From DATKUK01 sp035530655 (lineage in GTDB: Bacteria > Planctomycetota > Phycisphaerae > UBA1845 > DATKUK01): DNA of 64,000 nucleotides. Shown here piece by piece: positions 9,210-16,466 of this stretch. The notes under the pieces were generated by a model. That model was not told the origin of the DNA, did not search any database, and was given only the letters and a program-made list of their open reading frames with translations. The stretch is taken from the NCBI GenBank assembly GCA_035530655.1, contig DATKUK010000142.1, positions 1 through 64,000 on the forward strand, in the 5' to 3' direction. The stretch's first letter is position 1. Each line of letters opens with the position of its first letter. The translations under genes were made by a program, and so were the position numbers.

Positions 9210-9377
9210 CCGTTTGCCGATATCCGCTTGCGTGAGGCGGTTTAGCGGCGTGGATCGGCCGCGCCTGCCGATCCAGTCATGCTATGCGTGTGCCCGCCGC
9301 TTCGGACGTTTGCGTTATGTCGTGTGCGACGCCTGCTTTGATGCGTTGCCGTGTACATGTCGTGGTTCGTGTGCGGT

Positions 9378-10673
9378 TCACGGCTTGTGAGCTCGTACCA
9401 GCAAGGCGTCGTTCTGTCCGCCGAAGCCGAAGGAATTCGACAAAGCGATGTCAAGCCGAGCCTTACGCGGCTTGTTGGGGACGTAATCCAGGTCGCAGTT
9501 CGGATCGGGATGCTGGTAGTTGATGGTGGGGGGGATGATCTGATCACGGATGGCCAGCAGACAGGTGATCAGCTCGACGGCCCCGGCTGCCGCAATGAGG
9601 TGCCCCAACATCGACTTCATACTGCTGACGGGGATCTTGTAGGCTCGATCACCGAAGAGCTTGCGGATCGCCAGCGTTTCGATCTTGTCGTTTTCCTGGG
9701 TGGCGGTGCCGTGGGCGGAGATATAGTCGACATCGGCCAGGGCGATGCCGGCGTCGTCGATGGCGCCGCGCATGGCGGCGATGGCGCCCCGTCCCTCCTC
9801 ATGGATATCTGTGATACGGAAGGCATCGGCGGTGGATCCATAGCCAATGATTTCGCCCAAGACGGGGGCGCCTCGACGCATGGCGTGCTGAAGTTCTTCG
9901 AGGATGAGCACGCCCGCGCCCTCTCCGAGGACGAATCCGTCGCGGGTCCGATCGAAGGGTCGGGAAGCGGTCTGGACGCTATCGTTGCGTGTGGACAGGG
10001 CGGTGAGGCGGCTGAAGCCTGTCAGGCCCATGGGGTGGATCATCGAGTGGCAGCCGCCGCCGATCATCACGTCGGCGTCGCCGCGTCGGATGAGCATGGT
10101 GGCTTCGCCGATGGCCTGGGTGCTGGCGGCACAAGCGGTGAGGCAGTTGAAGCCGGGCCCCCGGGCGTTGAACATGGCAGCCAGATGACCGATGGCCATG
10201 TTGGGGTCCTGCTCGAATTCGATGATGGGGCTGAGGCACTTGTAGGCCCATTCGGCCCATTGGCGTGCGTCGAGGGTGTTGGCCTGGCGGTTCCATCCTT
10301 TGACGGCGGGGACGGCGAAGCTATCGAAGTCGAGCGGGCCCTCGCCGGAGCCCATGTAGATGCCGACCATGGCTGGGTCGAGCGCGTGGTCTTCGTCGAG
10401 GCGGGACTGATCCCATGCCTGTCTGGCTGCGGCGAGCGCGAAGCCAACTTGGCGGCTGACGTTTTTGTGTTGTGGGAAGTCGTCTTGCAGGAACGCGGCC
10501 AGGTCGAAATCCCTCACCTCGGCGGAGAACTGGGTGGGGAAGGTGGAGGCATCGAAGATGGTGGTCGGGGCAACGCCGCTACGGCCGTCGAGCAGCTTCT
10601 GCCACACATGCTCGATGTCGTGGCCCATGGGTGTGACCCACCCGATGCCCGTAACGACGACCCTTCGACGCAT
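9378..10673 (-). CDS. fabF: Beta-ketoacyl-ACP synthase II (active condensing enzyme)
   Basis: This 431-residue KAS II-type ketosynthase performs decarboxylative Claisen condensation of acyl and malonyl-ACP. The Cys-His-His triad is complete: Cys181 in LTACAAST, His321 in SAHGTATQEND and His358 in SMLGHLIAAAG. The C-terminal SNSFGFGGQNDALL loop is canonical. It lies 44 bp downstream of a second, catalytically dead condensing enzyme, which gives an active/inactive pair like the KS-alpha/KS-beta (chain-length factor) pair of type II polyketide synthases. The same strand also carries two dehydratases and an ACP upstream. No ketoreductase, malonyl-CoA:ACP transacylase or enoyl reductase is encoded in this operon, so those activities would have to come from elsewhere. 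The housekeeping fabF of the genome may be a different gene. Confidence 0.92.
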   Translation of the reverse strand: MRRRVVVTGIGWVTPMGHDIEHVWQKLLDGRSGVAPTTIFDASTFPTQFSAEVRDFDLAAFLQDDFPQHKNVSRQVGFALAAARQAWDQSRLDEDHALDPAMVGIYMGSGEGPLDFDSFAVPAVKGWNRQANTLDARQWAEWAYKCLSPIIEFEQDPNMAIGHLAAMFNARGPGFNCLTACAASTQAIGEATMLIRRGDADVMIGGGCHSMIHPMGLTGFSRLTALSTRNDSVQTASRPFDRTRDGFVLGEGAGVLILEELQHAMRRGAPVLGEIIGYGSTADAFRITDIHEEGRGAIAAMRGAIDDAGIALADVDYISAHGTATQENDKIETLAIRKLFGDRAYKIPVSSMKSMLGHLIAAAGAVELITCLLAIRDQIIPPTINYQHPDPNCDLDYVPNKPRKARLDIALSNSFGFGGQNDALLVRAHKP

Positions 10674-10717
10674 TCGCTGACACCTCCGCCGTTTGAGCCG
10701 CGAGCGCTAGCAGGGCT

Positions 10718-12055
10718 CTATTGCTGCCAGCGTCGCAGCAGCAGGGCTGCGTTCTGCCCTCCGCCGAGTGCGTAAGATACGGAGAGTATAGTATTGATGC
10801 CAGTCTTCAGGGGTTGATGGGCCACGACGTTCAGTCCGCATGTCGGGTCGGGGCTGGCGGTATTGCGTGACGGCGGTACGACACCACGGCGCATCGCCTG
10901 ACAGGCCAAGGCCAGGTCGATCGCCCCGCTTCCGGCACCGTTGTTGCCCAAGGCGCCTTTGGTGGCCATGACGGGCACGCGGGTGGCGTGTTCGCCGAGG
11001 GCGGCGTGGAGGGCTCGTGCTTCACTGAGATCATGCTCGGGCAGGCCGTTGCCGGCCGCCACAACGAGATCGACCTGCTCGGGTTGGAGTGAGGCTTCGG
11101 CAAGGGCCTTGCGGATGGCCAGGGCCAGGGCTCGCCCTTGGGGGTCGGGTGCGGCGTTCCAGTTGTGCGTATCGTTAGCCGAGGCGAAGCCGACAAGCTC
11201 GGCGTAGATGTAGGCGCCGCGCGATTGAGCCCGCTGGAGTTCCTCGATGATCAGCAGTCCGCCCCCCTCGCTGATGACCATGCCTGTACGATCGACGTCG
11301 AAGGGCCGACAAGCCTCCTCGGGCCGGTCGTTGCTGTGGGTGGCGAGCCTGCCGAGCAGGCTCTGGCGGACGAGGCCCATGGGACTGATCTTGCTTTCGG
11401 CGCCGCCGGCGATGCCCACATCCATGGCCCCGCGAACGACGGTACGGAAGGCTTCGCCGATGGACAGATGGCTGCTGGCTTCGCCACAGGTGATGGTGTT
11501 GGCCGGTCCCTGGGCGTCGTGGACGATGGTTACGTGGCAGGCCAGCATATTTGGCAGATACTTCAGCAACCACAAGGGGGTAAGGTTATTGATACCCTCG
11601 CGGCCCCATTTTTTATAGCTGAAGGCCCCGTTTTCGACGGAGGTAGCCAAGGCCCCGGCCAGTTCGGTCAGGTCGGCACAAATCAGTCCGGCGCCGATGT
11701 TGGCCCCCAATCGCGTGGGGTCGACGTCGACGGGAGGTTGGGCGGCGCCGCATTCGACCATACAGCGTGTCTTGATGCCGGCGTCTTTGACGGCCTCGAA
11801 GGCGGCGGCGATGGCGAGTGTGATCTCACGCGCCATGACCTTGGCCGATTTTCGGTAGCTACGGGGCACGAAGTCGCGGATTTTCAGGTCGGCGACCTGT
11901 CCTGCGACTTGCGCGTCGAATCCGGACGGATCGAAGGTCTGGATGCGGGAGATGCCGGATCGGCCTTGAAGGAGGGCGTCGAACGTGGTCGGCAAGCCGA
12001 TCCCCAGCGGGCCGACGACGCCGAGTCCCGTAACTACCACCCGTCGTTCGGTCAT
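10718..12055 (-). CDS. Ketosynthase-fold protein lacking catalytic residues (chain-length-factor-like)
   Basis: The protein has 445 residues and the thiolase fold of KAS enzymes throughout: RRVVVTGLGVVGPLG at the start, RPFDVDRTGMVISEGGG in the middle and a VSYALGGGQNAALLLR ending. At the nucleophile elbow, aligned on the shared IGEA, the catalytic Cys position is Glu192 (GEASSHLSIGEA). A Cys lies two residues earlier, but only a gap could align it. The first active-site His is Ala (VVAAGNGLPEHD in place of SAHGTAT). The second is Asn (KGALGNNGAG in place of KSMLGH). All three catalytic positions are therefore changed. The KS-beta subunits of type II PKS and aryl-polyene systems likewise lack the Cys. 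It overlaps the upstream dehydratase by 4 bases and precedes fabF by 44 bp, which suggests a heterodimer with FabF. Confidence 0.85.
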   Translation of the reverse strand: MTERRVVVTGLGVVGPLGIGLPTTFDALLQGRSGISRIQTFDPSGFDAQVAGQVADLKIRDFVPRSYRKSAKVMAREITLAIAAAFEAVKDAGIKTRCMVECGAAQPPVDVDPTRLGANIGAGLICADLTELAGALATSVENGAFSYKKWGREGINNLTPLWLLKYLPNMLACHVTIVHDAQGPANTITCGEASSHLSIGEAFRTVVRGAMDVGIAGGAESKISPMGLVRQSLLGRLATHSNDRPEEACRPFDVDRTGMVISEGGGLLIIEELQRAQSRGAYIYAELVGFASANDTHNWNAAPDPQGRALALAIRKALAEASLQPEQVDLVVAAGNGLPEHDLSEARALHAALGEHATRVPVMATKGALGNNGAGSGAIDLALACQAMRRGVVPPSRNTASPDPTCGLNVVAHQPLKTGINTILSVSYALGGGQNAALLLRRWQQ

Positions 12056-12549
12056 GGTTGCTGCCCTGGTTGGGGGCCCAGTTTATCCAGTTGGTAGCCG
12101 CCGACCAGCACGTCGAACTGCCGGTCGAAGACGAAGTTCTTCTGGGGCAGGTCGAGTTCGGACTGATTCTCGCCGACGTGGGAGAAGATGATATCGATCT
12201 CGGCGAAGGGCTGATCGTCTCGCGTGACGCATCCACGGACACTGGCACCGTCGTCGTCGATTCGTTCGAGATGCGCGTCATAAACGAGTTGATCGCCCGG
12301 GCGGGCCACGCCGTGGAAGGTGGCCTGCTGGACCTTGGCGAGGATGACGTTCTCTTTGAAGTCGCGTGCATGACCCACGAGGATTCCGGCTGTTTGAGCC
12401 ATGCCCTCGATCACAAGGCTGGCGGGCATGATCGGATAACCGGGGAAGTGGTCGTGCAGATGCTCCTCGGCCTGTGAGACGTTCTTGACGGCCCGTGCGT
12501 GTTTGCCGGGCTCGAACTGGACGAATTTGTCTATCCAAAACCAGCGCAT
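12052..12549 (-). CDS. 3-hydroxyacyl-ACP dehydratase, FabZ/FabA-like hot-dog protein
   Basis: This 165-residue single hot-dog protein is slightly longer than FabZ (about 145-150). The active-site helix reads HFPGYPIMPASLVIEGMAQ, with His34 and Glu48 in the positions of the FabZ His/Glu dyad. The usual Gly after MP is replaced by Ala. The expected reaction is removal of water from 3-hydroxyacyl-ACP. I place the start at the ATG at 12549 (MRWFWIDKFVQF), because the frame upstream overlaps the ACP gene and is not family-like. No strong Shine-Dalgarno is visible. The stop overlaps the start of the inactive ketosynthase in an ATGA arrangement, indicating tight translational coupling. A second, divergent dehydratase lies two genes upstream (13001-13513). 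Confidence 0.85.
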   Translation of the reverse strand: MRWFWIDKFVQFEPGKHARAVKNVSQAEEHLHDHFPGYPIMPASLVIEGMAQTAGILVGHARDFKENVILAKVQQATFHGVARPGDQLVYDAHLERIDDDGASVRGCVTRDDQPFAEIDIIFSHVGENQSELDLPQKNFVFDRQFDVLVGGYQLDKLGPQPGQQP

Positions 12550-12580
12550 GGGATGGCGAAGGAGGCTGTACGGCCGACCG

Positions 12581-12973
12581 TCATGCGGCGGCCAATTTGG
12601 ACTCGATGTAGTTGACGATGGTTTTGACGGTAAACAGGTCGGGCATCTTGTTGATGTCGGGGTCATCGCCGAAATCGCCGAAGTCGGCGTGCGGCATGGC
12701 GTTTCTGAGTTTTTCCATTCCCGCGGGCGTCATTTTGCCGTTTTCGACATACTCGGGGTTGTTGAGGATGTCGTCGGGGAACAACTCACCCCGTGGGATC
12801 TTGATGTTGAAGCTTTTTTCGAGCCGAAATACGATATCGAGGAAATCGATGGATTCGGCCCCAAGATCACCCGTCAAGGTCGCTTCCTCGGTAACTTCGT
12901 CGTCATCGACACCGAGGGCGTCGACCAGCGTTTCTCGCACCTGCGTCATAATCTCGTCTCGACTCGTCGCCAT
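12581..12973 (-). CDS. Acyl carrier protein with a long C-terminal extension
   Basis: The protein has 130 residues, compared with about 78 for ordinary AcpP. The phosphopantetheine site is DLGAESIDFLDIVFRLEK, with Ser41 as the attachment residue. Helix I (EIMTQVRETLVDALGV) and the acidic loop are typical. After helix II the sequence continues with IPRGELFPDDILNNPEY, a TPAGMEKLR helix and a DFGDFGDDPD acidic stretch, and ends in a helix (TVKTIVNYIESKL) that resembles the normal last ACP helix. The insert therefore lies between helices II/III and IV. ATG 12973 is used because GAGGAGG ends 8 bases before it; the in-frame GTG 9 bases upstream overlaps that site. The protein is probably the dedicated carrier of this operon. 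Confidence 0.88.
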   Translation of the reverse strand: MATSRDEIMTQVRETLVDALGVDDDEVTEEATLTGDLGAESIDFLDIVFRLEKSFNIKIPRGELFPDDILNNPEYVENGKMTPAGMEKLRNAMPHADFGDFGDDPDINKMPDLFTVKTIVNYIESKLAAA

Positions 12974-13000
12974 GCCGTACACCTCCTCGCGGGGTCTATT

Positions 13001-13513
13001 CTACCTTGTCGGCTCCCGTACTGTCGCCGCCGGGCGCAGGAGCCTCGAGCCACCCAGCAGTTCGAACAGCTCGCGCTGGCGCTGGATGACACGTCGATCG
13101 ACGTCTGCCAAGGCGGGGTCCTGCTCAGCGAGGTTGTAGTGGGTGAGTGCGAACCTTGCCTTGACCACCTGGCGGTCTCCGGTACGTCCTTGGCCGACGA
13201 ATTCGCTTTCCGCTCGCGTGATGTTCCTGGCCTGCACACTAAGAGTCAGCACCTGTCCGGGCGGCACGAAGCTCTTGTACGAGATATTCCTGGCCTGTTT
13301 GAGCACGATGATACTCGCGGCAAAGTCGGTGGAGGCCCGTACCAGCCAAGCTGCCGACTGGACCATGGCTTCGACCATCAATACGCCGGGCATGACCGGG
13401 AAGCTTGGGAAGTGGTCGCCCAGATACTCCTCCGCCAGGGTCAGTGCCTTTTCCGTGACAATACTCTGTCCCGGCACCAGTTCCAGGATGCGATCCACCA
13501 GGACAAACCGCAT
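13001..13513 (-). CDS. 3-hydroxyacyl-ACP dehydratase, FabZ-like hot-dog protein (first gene of operon)
   Basis: The protein has 170 residues from the ATG at 13513 (MRFVLVDRILELVPGQ); a GTG at 13549 could add 12 residues. The catalytic helix is HFPSFPVMPGVLMVEAMVQ with His34 and Glu48, matching FabZ. The C-terminus carries an extra helix (RRVIQRQRELFELLGG) not found in minimal FabZ. GGGAGG lies 12 bases before the ATG. It is the promoter-proximal gene of the minus-strand operon and is 27 bp from the ACP. Two dehydratases in one operon suggest either chain-length specialisation or a heterodimer, as in some polyene systems. This is inference. Confidence 0.85.
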   Translation of the reverse strand: MRFVLVDRILELVPGQSIVTEKALTLAEEYLGDHFPSFPVMPGVLMVEAMVQSAAWLVRASTDFAASIIVLKQARNISYKSFVPPGQVLTLSVQARNITRAESEFVGQGRTGDRQVVKARFALTHYNLAEQDPALADVDRRVIQRQRELFELLGGSRLLRPAATVREPTR

Positions 13514-13948
13514 GTGTGCGCTGTCATCCTCCCACGGCGAGCGGGACACAGAAGCCCGATAACCTAGCCGCCAGTACCCACCGGCAGCCGGTTGACCACC
13601 GGTTTGAACGGGGGATTCTAACGTCGCGGCGTCGGTGCGTCCAGCCGATTTTCGAGGCCTGGGTCGCCAAGCCGTGAACGGGGCCTATGATCTCAAGGAG
13701 GCGCTCGGGGGCGGGGCGTCTTCGTGGCAGTTAGCGGTAACGCCAAGTGGTGTACGACGGGCGGCCCCGTTGCGACGGTGTTGTGGAAGGTGGGACGCAC
13801 CTCCAAGGAAGTGAACCGCAGTCCGCAGAGTCCTGGACCGACCAACCCGAATCCGTGCGACCGTGCCGATAAAGGCGAAGGCGGCCACGCCGCGGTGTGG
13901 GTTTGGATGTAGGTGATCGCTGGGGGTAGTCGAGGTATTGCGAGGGAT
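13514..13948. other. Divergent intergenic region between the KS/CLF operon and a P-loop NTPase gene
   Basis: About 435 bases without a convincing gene. It must hold the promoter for the minus-strand acyl-synthesis operon and probably that of the plus-strand NTPase. I do not see a clear sigma70-type pair, a hairpin with a T-run, or a repeat. A 62-codon plus-strand frame at 13724-13912 has no family resemblance and I do not call it. Confidence 0.4.
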
Positions 13949-14797
13949 ATGGGACCGACGGTGACCCTGATTTCCGGTCCGGCTGGATCGGGCAAGAGCC
14001 ACCTGATTCGCCTGATCGCCGAGCAGGCGGCGCCGGTTCGATGTTGGTACATGCGGATTATCGATGGACGACGGCGGGACGTTCAAGAGGACGGCGCCAT
14101 GGACTCGGGGGCTTTTTTGGGCGTGCGATACCTCCTGTATGCCCCGGACCGGGTGTTCGAACTGCTGCCGGAGGCTTTGCGGCAGCTTGAGCCGGCTGAC
14201 GAGCGTACGATCATTTTGCTGGAGGCGGACACCAATCCTGCTTTGCGGCACGCGTTTCCGTATGACTATCAGCTCTTCGTGCTGCCGGCGCCTCGCGATC
14301 TGCACGAGGTGTTTCGCTCTCGTGACCAGGCGATTGCCGCGATGAAGCAGGTTATGCAGGACACGGCGTCGTTTGCGGCGGAGGTATTTGGGCTGTTTGA
14401 CGCTCAGGCCCTGGCGGAGGATCCGCAGGTGGAGCCGCTGAAGTGTCCGGGCTGGTATCCGGGCGAGAGCCCGCCGATGGACGACGTGGACCGCGGGAAG
14501 CTGGACAAGTTTTTGTCGAGCCCGCTGGGTGCGGAGATTGCGTCGCGGATACAGCTTCAGCCGGCCTATCACGCGCTGATCGAAAGCGACGTGGTGGTGA
14601 TCAATATGGGCGCCCACAGGTTGGCACCGGCGGCTGAGGCCTGTCGCGAGCGGATCGAGGAGATCCTTGCCCGGCTGCAGAGCCTGGGTCAGCATCGCAC
14701 ACGTCTTTTTTGCTGTGATCCGTTCAATGAGCGTGACCCGACCCGACCTGAGCTTCTGGGTCAGTTGGCCAGGCTGGCGTCGGCTGCGGAGGTGTAA
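13949..14797 (+). CDS. P-loop NTPase of unknown role
   Basis: The protein has 282 residues from the ATG at 13949; an in-frame GTG at 13913 would add 12. The Walker A motif is at the extreme N-terminus (GPTVTLISGPAGSGKSHLI, residues ~2-20). This is the layout of small nucleotide kinases and MobB/CobU-type NTPases. A hydrophobic strand ending in Asp (RTIILLEADTNPAL) around residue 90 is a plausible Walker B. A later strand, ESDVVVINMGAHR, could be the sensor or base-binding strand. I recognise no further domain and no membrane segment. The upstream neighbour is the divergent acyl operon; downstream, 107 bp away, is a B12-binding radical SAM gene. The function is not known. Confidence 0.7.
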   Translation: MGPTVTLISGPAGSGKSHLIRLIAEQAAPVRCWYMRIIDGRRRDVQEDGAMDSGAFLGVRYLLYAPDRVFELLPEALRQLEPADERTIILLEADTNPALRHAFPYDYQLFVLPAPRDLHEVFRSRDQAIAAMKQVMQDTASFAAEVFGLFDAQALAEDPQVEPLKCPGWYPGESPPMDDVDRGKLDKFLSSPLGAEIASRIQLQPAYHALIESDVVVINMGAHRLAPAAEACRERIEEILARLQSLGQHRTRLFCCDPFNERDPTRPELLGQLARLASAAEV

Positions 14798-14904
14798 GGG
14801 TCGGCAAGCGGGTTCCGGGCCGGGGCAGTGTGAGCGACCGGGAGTGGTTTGACCGCGCGAAGGCAGTGAACTAGACTTTCGGTGCCCTACCCGGGAACGC
14901 GACA

Positions 14905-16323
14905 TTGCTGTACGCTGAACCCAAGCATACGCCGACCATTCGGTTTATCAATCCAGTGAGCCCGCTGTCGACAATCACGATGCCGCGGGTGATCCAGCAC
15001 ATGACATTTTCGCGCAAGGCGCTTTTCCTGCCGTTGAATTTGGCGATTTGCGCCGCGGTGGTGCCACGCGGCTGGGGCGTGGAGATCGTGGACGAGTGTG
15101 CGACGGGTGAGCGGCATCGTCCCCGTGGGGATGTGGATTTGGTCGGGATCGGGGCGATGACGACGCAGGCGGCGCGGGCCTACGAATTGGCCGACGCGTA
15201 CCGCCGGCTGGGCGTAAAGGTTCTGCTGGGTGGGATTCACCCGTCGGCCATGCCGGACGAGGCGTTGGCGCACTGCGACGCGGTGGCGATGGGTGACGCG
15301 GAGACCACGCTGCCCCACATGCTGTCGGACTGGCAGGCGGGCAGGCTTGGGGGGCGGTACAACTGGCGCGATTATCCGACCCGTCCGATCGCCACACCGC
15401 GGAAGGACTTGCTGGATCCGCGGGACTACCTGGTGTTCAACCCGATTCAGACGACGCGCGGGTGTCCGCATTGCTGCAGCTTCTGCACGACGCCGGCCGT
15501 GTTCGGTCGGAAGTTCCGCCTGCGCGAGGTGGCGGACATCGTGGAGGAGATTCGCGAGGCGAAGGAGCGGTACCGAAGCTGGTGCTTCATCTTCGCCGAC
15601 GACGACTTTGCGGGCGACCATCAGTGGGCGCTGGAGTTGTGCCATGCGATCGAGCCGCTGAAGATCAAGTGGGCCAGCCAGTGTGACATCCTGATCAGCC
15701 GGAACGAGAAGCTGTTGTCGGCGATGGCGCGGAGCGGGTGTATTGGGCTGATCTTGGGGCTGGAGAGTCCGCGGCAAGCGGCGCTGGAGGAGGCGCGCAA
15801 GACGTACGCCGATGCGAGCCGCTATCTCGAGCAGATCGGCCTGATCCGCAGCTACGGCATGAACGTGTGGGGCAGTTTTATCCTCGGTTTCGACACGGAC
15901 GATTGGCGGAGTTGCATGGCGACGTGCCAGTTTGCCCAGAAGTCCCGTCTGTGCATGAGCTGCTATCCGATCCTGACACCGTATCCGGGGACGCCGCTGT
16001 TCGATCAGTTCCGGCGGCAGGGACGGCTGCGGACGACCGAGTGGCAGCGGTACAACGGTGCGTCGGTGGTGTTTGAGCCGGCGCGGATGACGCCGGGGGA
16101 GCTGCGGCACGCGCAGTTGGCGGCGTTTACGGAGTTTTACACGCCGCGGTCGGCGTTGAACCGGTTGGGGGTCTGGCCGCTGTTGTGGCGGTCGTGGCTA
16201 GCGAACCTGCTGAGCCATCGGGGGCTGACGTACTACTACGGTAAGAAGGGCCGACAGGTGCCGCGGTTCCGGGATTTTGTGGATCGCGACAGCCGGGCAT
16301 GGCGATACTTGCGGGAGGCGTAG
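14905..16323 (+). CDS. B12-binding domain radical SAM protein
   Basis: The protein has 472 residues. The N-terminal ~140 residues form a Rossmann-like cobalamin-binding domain (FINPVSP, VDLVGIGAMTT, KVLLGGIHPSAMPDEAL). The radical SAM core has the cluster motif CPHCCSFC (Cx3Cx2C) at about residues 188-195, and the FADDDFAG and LGLESPRQAALE segments typical of this class. The family includes methylases and ring-forming enzymes acting on lipids, tetrapyrroles or natural products. The true substrate is unknown. The start is uncertain. The TTG at 14905 keeps the first beta strand (IRFINPVSP), which a later ATG (14980) would delete, and no good Shine-Dalgarno is visible. It is convergent with the papain/dockerin gene. 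Confidence 0.85.
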   Translation: MLYAEPKHTPTIRFINPVSPLSTITMPRVIQHMTFSRKALFLPLNLAICAAVVPRGWGVEIVDECATGERHRPRGDVDLVGIGAMTTQAARAYELADAYRRLGVKVLLGGIHPSAMPDEALAHCDAVAMGDAETTLPHMLSDWQAGRLGGRYNWRDYPTRPIATPRKDLLDPRDYLVFNPIQTTRGCPHCCSFCTTPAVFGRKFRLREVADIVEEIREAKERYRSWCFIFADDDFAGDHQWALELCHAIEPLKIKWASQCDILISRNEKLLSAMARSGCIGLILGLESPRQAALEEARKTYADASRYLEQIGLIRSYGMNVWGSFILGFDTDDWRSCMATCQFAQKSRLCMSCYPILTPYPGTPLFDQFRRQGRLRTTEWQRYNGASVVFEPARMTPGELRHAQLAAFTEFYTPRSALNRLGVWPLLWRSWLANLLSHRGLTYYYGKKGRQVPRFRDFVDRDSRAWRYLREA

Positions 16324-16391
16324 CTCGCACGGTGTGGCGTGTTGACGCGCTTTGGCGCGCGCGCCGGGGTTGTCGTTGAACAACAAGACTT

Positions 16392-16420
16392 AACGCGCTC
16401 CCCTTCGGGTCGCCGTTGAA
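16392..16420 (+). repeat. Dispersed intergenic repeat, copy 1
   Basis: The core CGCTCCCC(T/A)(T)CGGGTCGCCG(T/C)TGAA recurs with only a few changes at 19523-19547 and 21074-21099, always in the same orientation and always between genes. This copy reads AACGCGCTCCCCTTCGGGTC and continues CGCCGTTGAA. It lies between the convergent radical SAM and papain/dockerin genes. Confidence 0.65.
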
Positions 16421-16466
16421 CGGAACTGCGCGCACTGGCAGGCAAGCTGCCAGCGGCAGCGCTTGA

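Noticed and set aside
9351..10775. Plus-strand open frame of 474 codons opposite fabF
   Set aside because: It is a shadow of a perfectly conserved ketosynthase.
9378..13513. Reading the acyl operon as a ladderane cluster
   Set aside because: The comparison with anammox ladderane gene sets is tempting, but diagnostic desaturase and radical SAM genes are absent from the operon.
13724..13912. Plus-strand frame of 62 codons in the divergent intergenic region
   Set aside because: It shows no family resemblance and no convincing ribosome site.
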